A stretch of DNA of 54,963 nt. Source: Micromonospora rosaria (GTDB lineage Bacteria; Actinomycetota; Actinomycetes; Mycobacteriales; Micromonosporaceae). A program made the position numbers and the translations under genes. The stretch covers positions 1 through 54,963 of the forward strand of contig NZ_LRQV01000033.1 of NCBI RefSeq assembly GCF_001567585.1. The letters are read 5' to 3'. Below are positions 43,810-53,174 of this stretch, piece after piece (within the stretch, counting starts at the first letter, position 1; every line of letters starts with the position of its first letter). A model generated the notes under the pieces. The model ran no database searches. It saw only the letters and a program-made list of their open reading frames with translations, and had not been told where the DNA came from.

Positions 43810-44631
43810 GTGCCGCCGTTGAACTTGGGCAACCAGCCGCAGATCCCGCTGAACGCCGACCAGGCCTGGCGGGCCACCGCCCCCCGCGCCGCCGAGACCG
43901 TGCTCTTCTTCGACTTCGACGGCACGCTGGCGCCGGTCGACGACGACCCGACCGCGGTGCAGCCCGCGCCGAAGGTGCTCGCCGCCATCCAGGCGCTGGC
44001 CCCGGCCGTGCAGCGGGTGGCGATCGTCTCCGCCCGGCCGGTGGACTTCCTCCGGGACCACTTCGGCGGGCTGCCCGGCGTCGACCTGTACGGGCTCTAC
44101 GGGCTGGAGCACAGCCACTCCGGCGGTGAGACGGTGACCGAGCCGGCCGCCCTGCCCTGGGTGCCGACCATGGTCGAGCTGGCCGACCTGGCCCGCGCCG
44201 AGCTGCCCGCCGGGACCCTGACCGAGTACAAGCGGCTCTCCGTGGCGCTGCACTACCGCACCGCGCCGGAGCTGGGCCCCGCCGTCGAGCGGTGGGGCCG
44301 GGAGCAGGCCGAACGGCTCGGGCTGCGGGTGCAGGCGGGGCGGATGGTGCTGGAGCTCAAGCCCCCGGTCGACCAGGACAAGGGCCGGGTCATCGGGGAG
44401 GCGGTGAAGTCCGCCGCCGGCGCCTGGTACTTCGGGGACGACGTGTCGGACATCAAGGCGTTCGCCGCGCTGCGGGCGCGGGCCGCCGCCGACCCGGACT
44501 TCTTCGGCGTCTGCGTGGCCGTGGCGAACCCGGAGACCGGCCAGGAGGTGGCCGAGGCCGCCGACCTGACCATCGACTCCCCCGCCGCGCTGGGTGACTT
44601 CCTCACCACCGCCGCCCACCACCTGACCTGA
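43810..44631 (+). CDS. otsB: Trehalose-6-phosphate phosphatase
   Basis: 273 residues, HAD superfamily. Motif I is FFDFDGTLAPVDDDP (nucleophile and general acid Asp). The cap follows (GLYGLEHSHSGGE). Then come KPPVDQDKGRVI and motif IV WYFGDDVSDIKAF. It dephosphorylates trehalose-6-phosphate to trehalose (OtsAB route); otsA is not in the window. I chose GTG 43810 because the TACGCT box ends 7 nt upstream; ATG 43777 has no ribosome binding site and precedes that box. Confidence 0.92.
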   Translation: MPPLNLGNQPQIPLNADQAWRATAPRAAETVLFFDFDGTLAPVDDDPTAVQPAPKVLAAIQALAPAVQRVAIVSARPVDFLRDHFGGLPGVDLYGLYGLEHSHSGGETVTEPAALPWVPTMVELADLARAELPAGTLTEYKRLSVALHYRTAPELGPAVERWGREQAERLGLRVQAGRMVLELKPPVDQDKGRVIGEAVKSAAGAWYFGDDVSDIKAFAALRARAAADPDFFGVCVAVANPETGQEVAEAADLTIDSPAALGDFLTTAAHHLT

Positions 44632-44725
44632 GCCTCGGCCCGGCCGGCCCCACCGCCATCGGGCCACCGGGCCGCCCGGTCGACTCCGGGCGCCGGTCAG
44701 GCAACCGGGCGCCGGAACGCGCCGG

Positions 44726-45496
44726 TCAGGTGCCGAACCGGCGTTGCCGGTTGGCGTACGAGCGCAGGGCCCGCAGGAAGTCGATGTGCCGGAAGTCGGG
44801 CCAGTTCAGCTCGCAGAAGTAGAACTCCGAGTGGGCCGACTGCCAGAGCATGAACCCGGAGAGGCGCTGCTCGCCGCTGGTCCGGATGACCAGGTCGGGG
44901 TCCGGCTGCCCGCGCGTGTAGAGGTGCTCGGCGATGTCCTCGACGTCCAGGGTCTCGGCCAGCTCCTCCAGGGTGCCGCCGGCCGCCGCGTGCTCCATCA
45001 GCAGCGAGCGGACCGCGTCGGCGATCTCCCGCCGGCCGCCGTACCCGACCGCGATGTTGACCTCGGCGCCGCCGCTGCGGTCCCGGGTCCGCTCCTCGGC
45101 GGCCTTGAGCGCGGTGGCGGTCTGCGCCGGGAGCAGGTCGAGCGCCCCGACCATCCGCAGCCGCCACGGGTTGCCCACCTCGGAGAGCTCGACCACCAGA
45201 TCCTCGATGATCTTGAGGAGGGGGTCCAGCTCGCTGGCCGGCCGGCGCAGGTTGTCGGTGGCCAGCAGGTAGAGCGTGACGTGACCGATACCGGCCTGGT
45301 CGCACCAGCCCAGCACGTGCTTGATCTTGGCGGCACCGACCCGGTGCCCGTCGTTCGGGTCGACGAACCCCATCTCCCGGGCCCACCGGCGGTTGCCGTC
45401 ACACATCACTCCGACGTGCCGGGGCACCGGCTTACCAGCGAGCCGGGCCGTCAGCCGACGCTCGTACACCGAGTACATGAGGTCCCGCAGATTCAT
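44726..45496 (-). CDS. Short-chain Z-isoprenyl diphosphate synthase (Rv1086-like)
   Basis: 256 residues, cis-prenyltransferase (UppS) fold. The first motif reads HVGVMCDGNRRWA, with Cys and Arg where long-chain undecaprenyl synthases have IMDGNGRWA. This matches the mycobacterial E,Z-farnesyl diphosphate synthase subfamily (LCDGNRRWA). Further signatures are YLLATDNLRRP, NIAVGYGGRREI and DLVIRTSGEQRLSGFMLWQSAHSE. It likely makes a short Z-prenyl diphosphate for decaprenyl/undecaprenyl carrier synthesis. The ATG (45494-45496) follows AAGGTG; a GTG immediately upstream is possible. Confidence 0.93.
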   Translation of the reverse strand: MNLRDLMYSVYERRLTARLAGKPVPRHVGVMCDGNRRWAREMGFVDPNDGHRVGAAKIKHVLGWCDQAGIGHVTLYLLATDNLRRPASELDPLLKIIEDLVVELSEVGNPWRLRMVGALDLLPAQTATALKAAEERTRDRSGGAEVNIAVGYGGRREIADAVRSLLMEHAAAGGTLEELAETLDVEDIAEHLYTRGQPDPDLVIRTSGEQRLSGFMLWQSAHSEFYFCELNWPDFRHIDFLRALRSYANRQRRFGT

Positions 45497-45527
45497 CACC
45501 TTGCAGAGTAGCGACCCGTCCGCAGGG

Positions 45528-46670
45528 TCAGGGCTGCGGAGCCGGAACCCGCCGGACGAGCCCCCCGGCGATCCGCCCGAGGGTGCGCGCGTCCAGCCGA
45601 CCGTCGCCGAGCCCCAGCTCCACCACGGTCGAGTAGACCCGGTCGTCGCGCCCGGCCGCCCGGACGGCCGCGTCGACGACCGGGCGGTGCCGGGCCAGCC
45701 AGGCCGCCGTCGAGCTGTGCCGCAGGTGCGTGCCGAGGCGGCGACGCAGCGCGGCGGCGTACCGCCGGGCCGCCCCCGCCGGCTCCCCGGCCGCCGCCGC
45801 GCCGGCCAGCGCCCCGGAGAGCAGGGCGTAGAAGATGCCCTCCCCGGTGAACGGGTTGATCAACGACAGCGCGTCCCCGGCGAGCAGGATCCGACCCCGC
45901 GCCGGCGGCGGGCGGTGCGTGGAGAGCGGCAGGTGGTGCGCGCGCAGCCGGTCGGTGGCGCCCGGGTCGGCCCCTGGCAGCAGCGCCGCCATCCGGTCCA
46001 GCAGCTCCGCCCGGGTCAGCCGGTCACCCCGCAGCACCTCCCCGTACCCGACGTTCGCCCGACCGTCGCCGATCGGGAACGACCAGGCGTACGCCGGCCA
46101 ACGGGCCGCCGACGTGATGATCAACTGCTCGGGCGGGCCGGGCAGCGCCGGGGCGTACCCCCGGATGGCCAGCGCCAGGTGGCGGGCGGGGTTGGCGGGC
46201 TGCCCGAGCGCGCGGCGGACCACCGACCCGGCGCCGTCCGCGCCCACCACGACCCGGGCGGCCAGGTCGCCGTCCAGCACCACCCGGTCGGCCCCGGCCT
46301 CGACCCGGCGGACGGTGTGCCGCCGCAGCTCGACCCCGGCGGCCACCGCCGCCGCCACCAGCCGGGCGTCGAAGACCGCCCGGGGCACCGTGTACGCCGG
46401 CCGGGGCAGCGGTCGGGCCACCTCGCCCCCGCCCGGCCCGACCAGGCGCAGCGCGGGCAGCGGAGCGTACCCGTCGACCGCGCCGGTCACCCCCAGCGCG
46501 TCGAGGACGTCCAGCGCGTGCGCCGCGATCCCGTCGCCGCACGCCTTGTCCCGGGGAAAGTCGGCGCGGTCCAGCAGCAGCACCCGCGCCCCACCCCGCC
46601 GCGCGGCCAACGCCGCCGCCGACCCTGCCGGCCCCGCCCCCACCACCACCACGTCGAATTCATCCCCCAC
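45528..46670 (-). CDS. Geranylgeranyl-reductase-family FAD-dependent oxidoreductase
   Basis: 380 residues. The N-terminal dinucleotide-binding motif is FDVVVVGAGPAGSAAALAARRGGARVLLLDR. FPRDKACGDGI is the family's PxxKxCGxG signature, and GRILLAGDALSLINPFTGEGIFYAL is the second FAD motif. It probably reduces isoprenoid side chains (menaquinone or polyprenol, as mycobacterial MenJ does), fitting the prenyl synthase encoded 32 nt downstream on the same strand. GTG start, with a purine-rich GAGGGA directly before it. Confidence 0.9.
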   Translation of the reverse strand: MGDEFDVVVVGAGPAGSAAALAARRGGARVLLLDRADFPRDKACGDGIAAHALDVLDALGVTGAVDGYAPLPALRLVGPGGGEVARPLPRPAYTVPRAVFDARLVAAAVAAGVELRRHTVRRVEAGADRVVLDGDLAARVVVGADGAGSVVRRALGQPANPARHLALAIRGYAPALPGPPEQLIITSAARWPAYAWSFPIGDGRANVGYGEVLRGDRLTRAELLDRMAALLPGADPGATDRLRAHHLPLSTHRPPPARGRILLAGDALSLINPFTGEGIFYALLSGALAGAAAAGEPAGAARRYAAALRRRLGTHLRHSSTAAWLARHRPVVDAAVRAAGRDDRVYSTVVELGLGDGRLDARTLGRIAGGLVRRVPAPQP

Positions 46671-46783
46671 TCCCTCATTCTGCCCCTTTACCCCTTTTCT
46701 CCACCGCGTCGATCAAGGGCGTTTCGGCGTCGATCAGGGGTCTTCGGTCAGGCAGCCACGAACCGCCGACCCGAACCCCTTGA

Positions 46784-47755
46784 TCAACCGGCGCTCGGGT
46801 GGGGGTGAGCGGGGGTGGGGCGGGCGCGATGCAGGGAGTAGAGAGCCAGGGCGGCGGCGGCCAGGAGGGGGACGGCGTCGCGGAGCAGGCCGTCGAGGCC
46901 GAGGAGCCACCAGCACAGGGGCAGGTGGACGGCGAGGACGCCGAGGGTGATCACCACCAGCAGGCGGCGGGCCCAGCGGTGGCCGCGCAGCAGGAACGCC
47001 GTGCAGAGCAGGGTCAGGTAGCTGACCGCGATCCCGGCGGCGAACCAGCACAGCACCGCCGGCACGGCGAGCAGCCGCCCGTCCAGCACCGCCCCGGCGG
47101 CGACCAACGCCGGCACCAGCATCAGCGGGCTGTAGGTGAGCGCGGCGACCCGGCTGGTGAGCAGCCAGCCGGTCGCCTCGGGACGTCTCGGGACGACCTC
47201 CCGCCAGGCGAGCCGGCGGTCGGCGAGGACCAGGCCCCTACGGTGCCGGACCAGGTGCGCGGTGACCCCCGGCGAGCGGTACAGCAGCCAGACCACGGTG
47301 GCGCAGAGCCCGCCGAGCAGGGTGAACCCGAGCAGTCCGGGCAGCGGCGGCACCCCCTCCCGGGGGACGATCAGCCGGCCCACCGCGAAGACGGTGGTCA
47401 CGGCGAGGATCAGGCCGAGCGGCCGGGCCGCCACCCGCCCCCGCCGCACGTGCCCGATCAACATCAGGAAGCCGACGGTACGCAGCAGCGCCCAGCCGGT
47501 CCGCACCGCGAGCCCGTACCCCTGCTCCGGGGCGTACCAGAAGTTGAGCAGCTCGACCGCGACGGTGGCGGCGGCGGTCACGCCGAGCAGGACCACCAGC
47601 GCGCGGACGGCGGACGGCCGCCGGACCTGTGCGGTCCCGGCGGCCGTCTGCGGGGCACCCGTGGGCACCCGGGCCGTGCTCGTGCCGTCCGACGCGGTGC
47701 GTCTACCGTCCGACGCGGCGCGGGTGCCGTCCGACGGTGCCCGGGGCGGTTCCAT
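46784..47755 (-). CDS. Polytopic membrane protein of unknown function
   Basis: 323 residues from the chosen ATG. The N-terminal ~50 residues contain repeated SDG-T/R units (APSDGTRAASDGRRTASDG) encoded by a short DNA repeat (47689-47765). Eight or nine hydrophobic helices follow, and a short Pro/His-rich tail. No family recognised. An alternative GTG at 47813-47815 lies 3 nt after the pckG stop and would allow translational coupling, adding 20 residues. Downstream of, and co-directional with, pckG. Confidence 0.75.
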   Translation of the reverse strand: MEPPRAPSDGTRAASDGRRTASDGTSTARVPTGAPQTAAGTAQVRRPSAVRALVVLLGVTAAATVAVELLNFWYAPEQGYGLAVRTGWALLRTVGFLMLIGHVRRGRVAARPLGLILAVTTVFAVGRLIVPREGVPPLPGLLGFTLLGGLCATVVWLLYRSPGVTAHLVRHRRGLVLADRRLAWREVVPRRPEATGWLLTSRVAALTYSPLMLVPALVAAGAVLDGRLLAVPAVLCWFAAGIAVSYLTLLCTAFLLRGHRWARRLLVVITLGVLAVHLPLCWWLLGLDGLLRDAVPLLAAAALALYSLHRARPTPAHPHPSAG

Positions 47756-47818
47756 GGCACCCGATGGTGCCCGGTCCGGACAACCCGTCGCCCGCGGGGG
47801 CGACGGCGCTGCCACGTC

Positions 47819-49663
47819 TCAGCGCTGCGGCGCCTCCGCGTCCAGGCGGGCCCGCAGCGCGTCCAGCTCGGCCCAGAGCACGCCCGGCAGCTTGTCGCCG
47901 AACTTCTCGAACCACTCGGTGACCAGCGGCAGCTCCCGGCGCCACTCCTCCGGGTCCACCTTGAGGGCGATCCGGACGTCCTCCGGGGTCATGTCCAGAC
48001 CGTCGATGTCCAGCGCGTCCTGGGCGGGGACCATCCCGATCGGGGTCTCCACCGCGTCGGCGCGGCCCTCGATCCGCTCGACGACCCACTTGAGCACCCG
48101 GGAGTTCTCCCCGAAGCCCGGCCAGAGGAAGTTGCCCTCGGCGTCCTTGCGGAACCAGTTGACGTAGTAGACCTTCGGCAGCTTGGCCTCGTCGCCGTCG
48201 GCGCCCTTGCCCATCTCGATCCAGTGCCGGAAGTAGTCACCCGCGTGGTAGCCGATGAACGGCAGCATCGCCATCGGGTCCCGGCGCACCACGCCGACCG
48301 CGCCGGAGGCGGCGGCGGTGGTCTCCGAGGAGAGCGTCGCGCCCAGGTACACGCCGTGCACCCAGTCCCGGGCCTCGGTCACCAGCGGGACGGTGTCCCG
48401 CCGCCGGCCGCCGAAGAGGATCGCGTCGATCGGCACCCCGTTCGGGTCGTAGTAGTCCTCGGCGAGGATCGGGCACTGGGTGATCGGGGTGCAGAACCGG
48501 CTGTTCGCGTGCGAGGAGAGCCCCTCGCTCTGCGGCGTCCAGTCGTTGCCCTTCCAGTCGGTCAGGTGGGCCGGCGGCTCACCCATCCCCTCCCACCAGA
48601 TGTCCCCGTCGTCGGTGAGCGCCACGTTGGTGAAGATCGAGTTGCCCCGGTCCAGGGTCCGCATCGCGTTGGCGTTGGTCTTCCAGTCGGTGCCCGGCGC
48701 GACGCCGAACAGGCCGTACTCCGGGTTGACCGCGTAGAGGCGACCGTCCGGGCCGAACCGCATCCAGGCGATGTCGTCGCCGATGGTCTCGACCTTCCAG
48801 CCGGGCAGGGTCGGCTCCAGCATGGCCAGGTTGGTCTTGCCGCAGGCCGAGGGGAAGGCCCCGGCGATGTGGTACGTCCGGCCCTCCGGGGAGGTGATCT
48901 TCAGGATCAGCATGTGCTCGGCGAGCCAGCCCTCGTCCCGCCCCATCACGCTGGCGATCCGCAGCGAGTAGCACTTCTTGCCGAGCAGCGAGTTGCCGCC
49001 GTACCCGGAGCCGTACGACCAGATCTCCCGGGTCTCCGGGAAGTGCGAGATGTACTTGGTCTCGTTGCACGGCCACGCCACGTCCTGCTGGCCCGGGGCG
49101 AGCGGGGCGCCGATGGAGTGCAGCGCGTGCACGAAGTCCGCGTCGTCGCCCATCGCCGCCAGGATCTTCGATCCCATCCGGGTCATGATCCGCATGGAGG
49201 CGACCACGTACGGGCTGTCGGTGATCTCGACGCCGAACATCGGCTTCTCGGCCTCGACCGGGCCCATCACGAACGGGATGACGTACATGGTGCGCCCGCG
49301 CATGCTGCCGCGGTACAGCTCCGTCATCGTCCGCTTCATCTCGGCCGGCGCCATCCAGTTGTTGGTGGGGCCGGCGTCCGCCTCGTCCACCGAGCAGATG
49401 AAAGTGCGCTCCTCCACCCGGGCCACGTCCGACGGGTCGGTACGGGCGTAGAACGAGTTCGGTTTCTTTTCCGGGTTCAGCCGGATCAGGGTGCCGGCCT
49501 CGACCAGTTCGTCGGTGAGCCGACGCCATTCCTCGTCGGAACCGTCCACCCAGACCACACGGTCCGGGGTGGTCAGTTCGGCGACTTCTTTCACCCAGGC
49601 GAGCAGTTTGGGGTGGGACGTCGGGGCCTGATCGATTCCGCGAACAGTAGCCGGAGCAACCAT
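47819..49663 (-). CDS. pckG: Phosphoenolpyruvate carboxykinase (GTP)
   Basis: Converts oxaloacetate to PEP with GTP; the entry to gluconeogenesis. 614 residues. Signatures: the P-loop [15 protein letters not shown] with the reactive cysteine, the metal and substrate regions YSLRIAS and [20 protein letters not shown], and [12 protein letters not shown]. The ATG at 49661-49663 is preceded by AAGGAG. Its upstream region carries a -10 box, an operator-like dyad and a CRP-like site, which fits carbon-source control. Confidence 0.99.
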   Translation of the reverse strand: MVAPATVRGIDQAPTSHPKLLAWVKEVAELTTPDRVVWVDGSDEEWRRLTDELVEAGTLIRLNPEKKPNSFYARTDPSDVARVEERTFICSVDEADAGPTNNWMAPAEMKRTMTELYRGSMRGRTMYVIPFVMGPVEAEKPMFGVEITDSPYVVASMRIMTRMGSKILAAMGDDADFVHALHSIGAPLAPGQQDVAWPCNETKYISHFPETREIWSYGSGYGGNSLLGKKCYSLRIASVMGRDEGWLAEHMLILKITSPEGRTYHIAGAFPSACGKTNLAMLEPTLPGWKVETIGDDIAWMRFGPDGRLYAVNPEYGLFGVAPGTDWKTNANAMRTLDRGNSIFTNVALTDDGDIWWEGMGEPPAHLTDWKGNDWTPQSEGLSSHANSRFCTPITQCPILAEDYYDPNGVPIDAILFGGRRRDTVPLVTEARDWVHGVYLGATLSSETTAAASGAVGVVRRDPMAMLPFIGYHAGDYFRHWIEMGKGADGDEAKLPKVYYVNWFRKDAEGNFLWPGFGENSRVLKWVVERIEGRADAVETPIGMVPAQDALDIDGLDMTPEDVRIALKVDPEEWRRELPLVTEWFEKFGDKLPGVLWAELDALRARLDAEAPQR

Positions 49664-49762
49664 GTCACATCTCCTTGTGGTCGACGCTGACCGAGCTGTG
49701 GGATGCACGAGTTCTGGCGGGCGCGAGCCGCGTCGCCGTCGTGAAAACCTGGGATTGGGCTC

Positions 49763-49768
49763 AGGGTA
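49763..49768 (-). promoter_or_regulatory. -10 box of pckG
   Basis: TACCCT on the minus strand, about 95 nt before the pckG ATG. Confidence 0.5.
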
Positions 49769-49783
49769 GACCGGGCTGCCCGG

Positions 49784-49800
49784 CCAGTCAGTCGGACTGG
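49784..49800. promoter_or_regulatory. Operator-like dyad at the pckG promoter
   Basis: CCAGTC-N5-GACTGG, placed where the -35 element should be relative to the TACCCT box. Binding here would be expected to affect RNA polymerase access. Confidence 0.45.
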
Positions 49801-49801
49801 T

Positions 49802-49817
49802 TGTGAAGAACTGCACA
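49802..49817. promoter_or_regulatory. CRP-like site upstream of pckG
   Basis: TGTGA-N6-GCACA, nine of ten matches to TGTGA-N6-TCACA, centred about 53 nt upstream of the predicted transcription start. Confidence 0.4.
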
Positions 49818-50105
49818 AGGTGCGGCGGGAGTGCGGCATCACGATCTGATACCCGCTTTCCCGCGCAGTTTCACGCAAATCTTCCGGTGGCGCCCGGCAC
49901 CGCTCACCGAGTGCAGCCGGGGCGTCACGATCCCCATCGGGTTGCGAAAAACCACCTCTCCCCTCCGCTTCCGGCCACGCTCCATCCATCCGCGCCGGCA
50001 CCGGATCACCCGCCGGGGGCCGGGCGGGTAGCGCCCGGTCGGTCCCGCCCGACGACGTCAGGTCCGGCCGGTCGGTGGTTACCCGCGGGATTCGCTTCCA
50101 ACCGG

Positions 50106-50111
50106 TACGCT
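50106..50111 (+). promoter_or_regulatory. -10 box, leaderless-type, first gtrA gene
   Basis: TACGCT, 7 nt before the GTG at 50119: the same box and spacing as at otsB. Confidence 0.6.
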
Positions 50112-50118
50112 CGCCCCC

Positions 50119-50667
50119 GTGGCCGCGACGATGACCGACGGGCAGTCAGGCGCCCCGCCGACCCGCCCCGGGCTGATCGGATCGCTGCTCGACCGCTTCG
50201 GGCACCTCGTCCGGGAGCTCAGCAAGTTCGCCACCGTGGGCGGGATCGCCTTCGTCGTCGACTTCGCGCTCTTCAACTACCTGACCGCCGCGCAGGGCGT
50301 CGAGCAGGTCACCGCGAAAACGATCTCCACCGTGATCGCCGCCACCTTCGCCTTCCTCGGCAACCGGTTCTGGACCTGGCGGCACCGCCAGCGCTCCAAC
50401 CCGGCCCGGGAGTACGCGCTGTTCTTCCTCTTCAACAGCGTGGGCCTGGGCATCGCCGTCGCCTGCCTGGCGATCAGCCGGTACGGGCTGGGCAGCGTCT
50501 GGCCGGGTGTGTTCCAGACCACCCTCGCCGACAACATCGCCAGCTACGTGGTGGGCACCGGGCTCGGCACCCTGTTCCGGTTCTGGTCGTACCGACGGTT
50601 CGTCTTCGTCGAGGCGGGAAACCGAGAGGCCACGGATGCGGAGCGTGACCCAGCGTCCGGGGCGTGA
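50119..50667 (+). CDS. GtrA-family membrane protein (1)
   Basis: 182 residues with four transmembrane helices. Family features: FATVGGIAFVVDFALFNYL, KTISTVIAATFAFLGNRFWTWR and GTLFRFWSYRRFVF. GtrA proteins are thought to help move polyprenyl-linked sugars across the membrane for cell-wall or teichoic polymers. GTG start 7 nt after TACGCT with no ribosome binding site; an ATG at 50131 is an alternative. Followed 64 nt downstream by a paralogue. Confidence 0.9.
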   Translation: MAATMTDGQSGAPPTRPGLIGSLLDRFGHLVRELSKFATVGGIAFVVDFALFNYLTAAQGVEQVTAKTISTVIAATFAFLGNRFWTWRHRQRSNPAREYALFFLFNSVGLGIAVACLAISRYGLGSVWPGVFQTTLADNIASYVVGTGLGTLFRFWSYRRFVFVEAGNREATDAERDPASGA

Positions 50668-50718
50668 CCTGCCGCCCATCCCGTCCCCGCCGACCCGACT
50701 CGGCACCGTCCACTGGCC

Positions 50719-50724
50719 TAAGGT
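50719..50724 (+). promoter_or_regulatory. -10 box, leaderless-type, second gtrA gene
   Basis: TAAGGT, 7 nt before the ATG at 50732. Confidence 0.55.
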
Positions 50725-50731
50725 GTTTCGC

Positions 50732-51487
50732 ATGCGTCTTGTCCGATTGCTGCCTGAGCGCTGGCAGAAGTTCATCCGCGAGGCGCTCACGTTCGGCATC
50801 GTCGGCGGCATCAACACCGTCATCAATTACGCGGTGTTCAATGCGCTGGCCCTGACCATCTTCGTCGACGGCCAACTCAAGGCGACGGTGGTCGCCACCA
50901 TCGTGGCGACGATCACGTCGTATCTGATGAATCGTCACTGGACGTACCGGGATCGCCCGAAATCGGCGATGCGCCGGGAATACGCCCTGTTCTTCCTGTT
51001 CAACGCCACCGGCCTGCTCATCGAGCTGGGCGTGCTCGCCCTGGCCAAGTACGGCATGGGCGTGACCGGCCTGCTGGCGCTGAACGTGGCCAAGACGGTC
51101 GGTGTCGTGCTGGCCACCCTGTTCCGGTTCTGGTCGTACCGGACCTTCGTCTTCCAACCCGCCCCGGTGGCCGCCGAGGCGAGCCCGCCTCCGGTCCCGC
51201 GCGACGAGTGGGACACCATGGCCGAGCTGGACCCGGTCGCGGACCTGGCCGAGTCGGTCAGCGAGCTGGAGGAGGCGGCGGAGCCCGGCGCCACCGCCGG
51301 CCAGTCGCCACCGGCCACCGTCGGCCCCCGGGCCCCGGCCGCCGACCCGGGGTACGGGTCACCCACCGCCCCGGCGCAGGGACGCTCCCTGTCGCTGGAG
51401 CCCGGCCTGCCCGCCGCCCTGGACCGGGAGCTGGAGGCGGAACTCGCCGCCGAACTGCACGCCGGCACCCGCCGCCCCGGACAGTGA
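50732..51487 (+). CDS. GtrA-family membrane protein (2) with long acidic tail
   Basis: 251 residues. The first ~145 form the four-helix GtrA domain (FGIVGGINTVINYAVFNAL, TITSYLMNRHWTYR, TLFRFWSYRTFVF), clearly paralogous to the preceding gene. The last ~105 residues are Ala/Pro/Glu-rich and presumably cytosolic (DPVADLAESVSELEEAAEPG), an addition not found in the first copy. Own leaderless-type promoter. Role in polyprenyl-linked sugar transport is inferred from the family. Confidence 0.9.
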   Translation: MRLVRLLPERWQKFIREALTFGIVGGINTVINYAVFNALALTIFVDGQLKATVVATIVATITSYLMNRHWTYRDRPKSAMRREYALFFLFNATGLLIELGVLALAKYGMGVTGLLALNVAKTVGVVLATLFRFWSYRTFVFQPAPVAAEASPPPVPRDEWDTMAELDPVADLAESVSELEEAAEPGATAGQSPPATVGPRAPAADPGYGSPTAPAQGRSLSLEPGLPAALDRELEAELAAELHAGTRRPGQ

Positions 51488-51563
51488 CCAAGCCAGGGCA
51501 GTCACCCGGCCAGGACAGGTGACCGGGCCGGGGCGGTGACCCTGGCCCGGTACCCACACCGCG

Positions 51564-52190
51564 CTAGCCGGCGGACGGGGTCTGGTCCGCCCGGGGGGCC
51601 CGCCCGGCCCGCCCACCGTCCGCCCCGGCGGGCCGCTCGCCGACCGGCCGGCCGTCCAGGGTCTCGGTGAGGATCTCCCGCAGCTCGCCGTCGTCCAGCG
51701 ACCGCCGGTCGTGGTCGGCCTCGACCAGCTCGTACAGCTTGGTCTGCACCTGCCCGACCCCGGGCACGTGCGGCAGCACCGACTGGCCCCGCTCACCGGC
51801 GGACTCGATGGTGAGCGTGCCGCTGCCGAAGATCCGGTCGACGACCCGCTGGTTCATCGAGTGGTCGTTGATCCGGCCCAGCGGGATGTCCCGCCGCTCC
51901 CGGGCGAACACCCCGTGCTGGAGCAGTACCCGCTCGTTGGTGAACAGGTAGTGCGTGGTCCGCCAGACCAGGAACGGCCAGAGCGCGAAGCGCAGCACCG
52001 CCAGCAGGGCCAGCCCGGTGAGGACGTACCAGACGATCCGACCGCCGTCGGGCAGCAGGAACGCCCCCGCCACCACCACGGCGACGGCGAGCACGAGCAC
52101 CCCGACCGGGCGGACCAGCGCACGCCAGTGCGGATGCAGGTGCAGTACGACGTGCTCGTCCTCGGTGAGCACGTCTTCGGGAAACGCCAC
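51564..52190 (-). CDS. PH-domain (bPH2/DUF304-like) membrane protein
   Basis: 208 residues. Two transmembrane helices ([18 protein letters not shown] and [21 protein letters not shown]) are followed by a bacterial PH-like domain ([36 protein letters not shown] ... [15 protein letters not shown]). A charged C-terminal tail follows. The pattern matches YdbS/YdbT-like proteins of unknown role. I chose GTG 52188-52190 because AGGAGG sits 6 nt upstream; a TTG two codons earlier abuts the ribosome binding site and is unlikely. Confidence 0.88.
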   Translation of the reverse strand: MAFPEDVLTEDEHVVLHLHPHWRALVRPVGVLVLAVAVVVAGAFLLPDGGRIVWYVLTGLALLAVLRFALWPFLVWRTTHYLFTNERVLLQHGVFARERRDIPLGRINDHSMNQRVVDRIFGSGTLTIESAGERGQSVLPHVPGVGQVQTKLYELVEADHDRRSLDDGELREILTETLDGRPVGERPAGADGGRAGRAPRADQTPSAG

Positions 52191-52283
52191 GGACAACCTC
52201 CTCGCGCAACGGGACGCGCTGACGGTAACCGCCCACCGCTCGTGTCCGCGTCAGCCGCGCGGGCGTCCCCGACGGCCGCCCAG

Positions 52284-53159
52284 TCAACGCAGGTGCAGGA
52301 CGTCCCCGGCGGCCAGGTGGCGGGGGCCGGCGGCGGTCGCCACCACCAGGTGGCCGTCGGCGTCCACACCGGTGGCGTCGCCGGTCACCTCGCCGCCGCC
52401 GGGGAGCAGCACCCGGACCGGACGGCCCACGGTCAGGCAGGAGTCGAGGTAGGCGTCGCGCAGCCCGCTGGCCACCGCGTCCCCGCCGGCCGCCCGCCAA
52501 CGGTCGTACCAGGCGGCGACGGCACGCAGCAGGGCGCGCAGCAGCGGGTCCCGGTCGGTGGCCGCCGCGCCGGCCAGGTGCAGCGAGGTCGCCGGCAGGC
52601 CGGTCGGGTTCGTCGGCAACTCGTCGGCGCGCAACGTGACGTTGAGGCCGATCCCGAGCACCACGGCGGGTGGCGGGCCGGGCTGGTCCGGCGGCACCGC
52701 CTCGGCCAGCACCCCGGCGCACTTCGCGCCCTCGACCAGCAGGTCGTTCGGCCACTTCAGCCCGGCGTCCAACTCGGCCAACCGCCCCACCGCCTCGACC
52801 AGCGCCACCCCGGCGAGCAGCGGCAGCCAGCCGTACCCGGTCGCCGGGACCGGCCGCCAACCGCGCTCGGCGACGGCCTCGCCGGGCCGGAGCAGAACGC
52901 TGGCCGCGATCCCGGCGCGGGCCGGCGACTGCCAGACCCGGCCGCGCCGGCCCCGGCCGTCGGTCTGCCGCTCGGCGACCACCACCAGCCCCTCGGCCGC
53001 ACCGGCACGGGCCGCCTCGGCGGCGTCCGCGTTGGTGGAACCGGTCTCCGTCCGCAGGTCCAACTGCCGCCACGGGCCGTGCGGGGCGACCAACGCGCGG
53101 CGCAGCCGGGCCGCCGACAGCGGCGGCCGGTCCAGATCGGTGTACGGGGAGCCCGGCAT
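52284..53159 (-). CDS. birA: Biotin--[acetyl-CoA-carboxylase] ligase
   Basis: 291 residues, monofunctional biotin protein ligase without an N-terminal DNA-binding domain. Motifs: ETGSTNADA, the biotinyl-AMP site [23 protein letters not shown] and GIGLNVTL, then the small SH3-like C-terminal domain. It attaches biotin to the carrier subunit of acyl-CoA carboxylases; the divergent neighbour encodes such a carboxylase subunit. The ATG has TAGGCT ending 6 nt upstream and no ribosome binding site, so it is probably leaderless. Confidence 0.95.
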   Translation of the reverse strand: MPGSPYTDLDRPPLSAARLRRALVAPHGPWRQLDLRTETGSTNADAAEAARAGAAEGLVVVAERQTDGRGRRGRVWQSPARAGIAASVLLRPGEAVAERGWRPVPATGYGWLPLLAGVALVEAVGRLAELDAGLKWPNDLLVEGAKCAGVLAEAVPPDQPGPPPAVVLGIGLNVTLRADELPTNPTGLPATSLHLAGAAATDRDPLLRALLRAVAAWYDRWRAAGGDAVASGLRDAYLDSCLTVGRPVRVLLPGGGEVTGDATGVDADGHLVVATAAGPRHLAAGDVLHLR

Positions 53160-53165
53160 CCCGCC

Positions 53166-53171
53166 AGCCTA
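53166..53171 (-). promoter_or_regulatory. -10 box, leaderless-type, birA
   Basis: TAGGCT on the minus strand, 6 nt before the ATG. Confidence 0.6.
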
Positions 53172-53174
53172 CGG

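Larger units (their letters stand above)
49664..50118. other. 455-bp divergent intergenic region (pckG / gtrA)
   Basis: Contains the pckG leader and promoter (49763-49817) and, at the right end, the leaderless promoter of the first gtrA gene. The stretch 49820-50100 holds no gene or clear motif that I can support. Confidence 0.6.
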
